From Nitrospirota bacterium (lineage in GTDB: Bacteria > Nitrospirota > Nitrospiria > Nitrospirales > UBA8639), in assembly GCA_029881175.1 (NCBI GenBank), contig JAOUNC010000021.1, forward strand, positions 1 through 13,975: a DNA stretch of 13,975 nt. The letters run 5' to 3'. This document shows positions 13,843-13,975 of this stretch, piece after piece. The translations under genes and the position numbers were made by a program. The notes beneath the pieces are model-generated. The model searched no databases and was not told where the DNA came from. It was given only the letters and a program-made list of their open reading frames with translations. Every line of letters begins with the position of its first letter. Position 1 is the first letter of the stretch.

Positions 13843-13975
13843 GACCTGAAGAGAAAGCAAGGAACATTCCTCATTCATTCAGACTATTGGCTGACAACAT
13901 TCATCATTTTTTTCAATTAGTTATGAAATTGTATTTCTTGCTGCTCACTGGAAATCATGAATGAAAATCCATGCA
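13843..13975. other. Sequence beyond the receiver gene to the window edge
   Basis: No gene is supported. The stretch is AT-rich with a run of seven T at 13910-13916 and probably includes the receiver gene promoter on the minus strand, but no good -35/-10 pair could be assigned. Confidence 0.4.

Overview
The window looks like a bacterial chromosome of moderate GC content, dense with housekeeping and signalling genes on both strands. The gene mix fits the phylum Nitrospirota, perhaps a Nitrospira lineage of moderate GC. It includes a long secreted TIGR03790-family protein, EttA, a zinc-ribbon Nudix hydrolase, a 1-Cys peroxiredoxin, and HDOD and GGDEF signalling proteins. The assignment is inference from gene content; no rRNA or marker gene was seen. 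No tRNA, CRISPR array, intact insertion sequence or phage gene was recognised.

Layout. 1-218 (-): N-terminal end of a POT-family peptide transporter. 219-651: divergent spacer with two hairpins. 652-1638 (+): HDOD protein, converging on a GGDEF diguanylate cyclase at 1686-2831 (-), with a hairpin between them. 3047-4149 (+): SpoU/TrmH-type RNA methyltransferase followed by a DUF1653 protein. 4305-4793 (-): purE. 5043-5678 (+): Prx6-type peroxiredoxin. 5796-8642 (-): a likely cluster reading, in transcription order, ettA, a two-TM small protein whose start overlaps the ettA stop, a small lipoprotein, and a small protein with two CxxC/His motifs. 8876-9445 (+): Nudix hydrolase. 9446-10374: about 930 bases with no credible gene, packed with palindromic repeats. 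10375-12703 (-): TIGR03790-family secreted protein, then an Ogt/MGMT-type DNA repair methyltransferase. 12827-13294 (+): XRE-type HTH protein, apparently leaderless. 13471-13842 (-): stand-alone receiver-domain protein.

How the parts fit. The first quarter holds two candidate signalling proteins, HDOD and a cyclic-di-GMP synthase, side by side. The ettA cluster joins a translation factor that senses energy state to three small, poorly known proteins. The remaining genes cover RNA modification, purine synthesis, peroxide defence, nucleotide hydrolysis and alkylation repair, with no obvious shared pathway. The most distinctive non-coding structure is a 36-bp hairpin repeat: four copies lie at 9490-9998, two of them as an inverted pair, and one lies alone at 4250-4285. 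It resembles REP/BIME elements. A second hairpin family with a central GCAAGC lies at 10226-10304.

I did not find a convincing new multi-gene system. The strongest leads are the repeat cluster, the leaderless XRE promoter divergent from the enlarged TIGR03790 protein, and the ettA-linked small genes.
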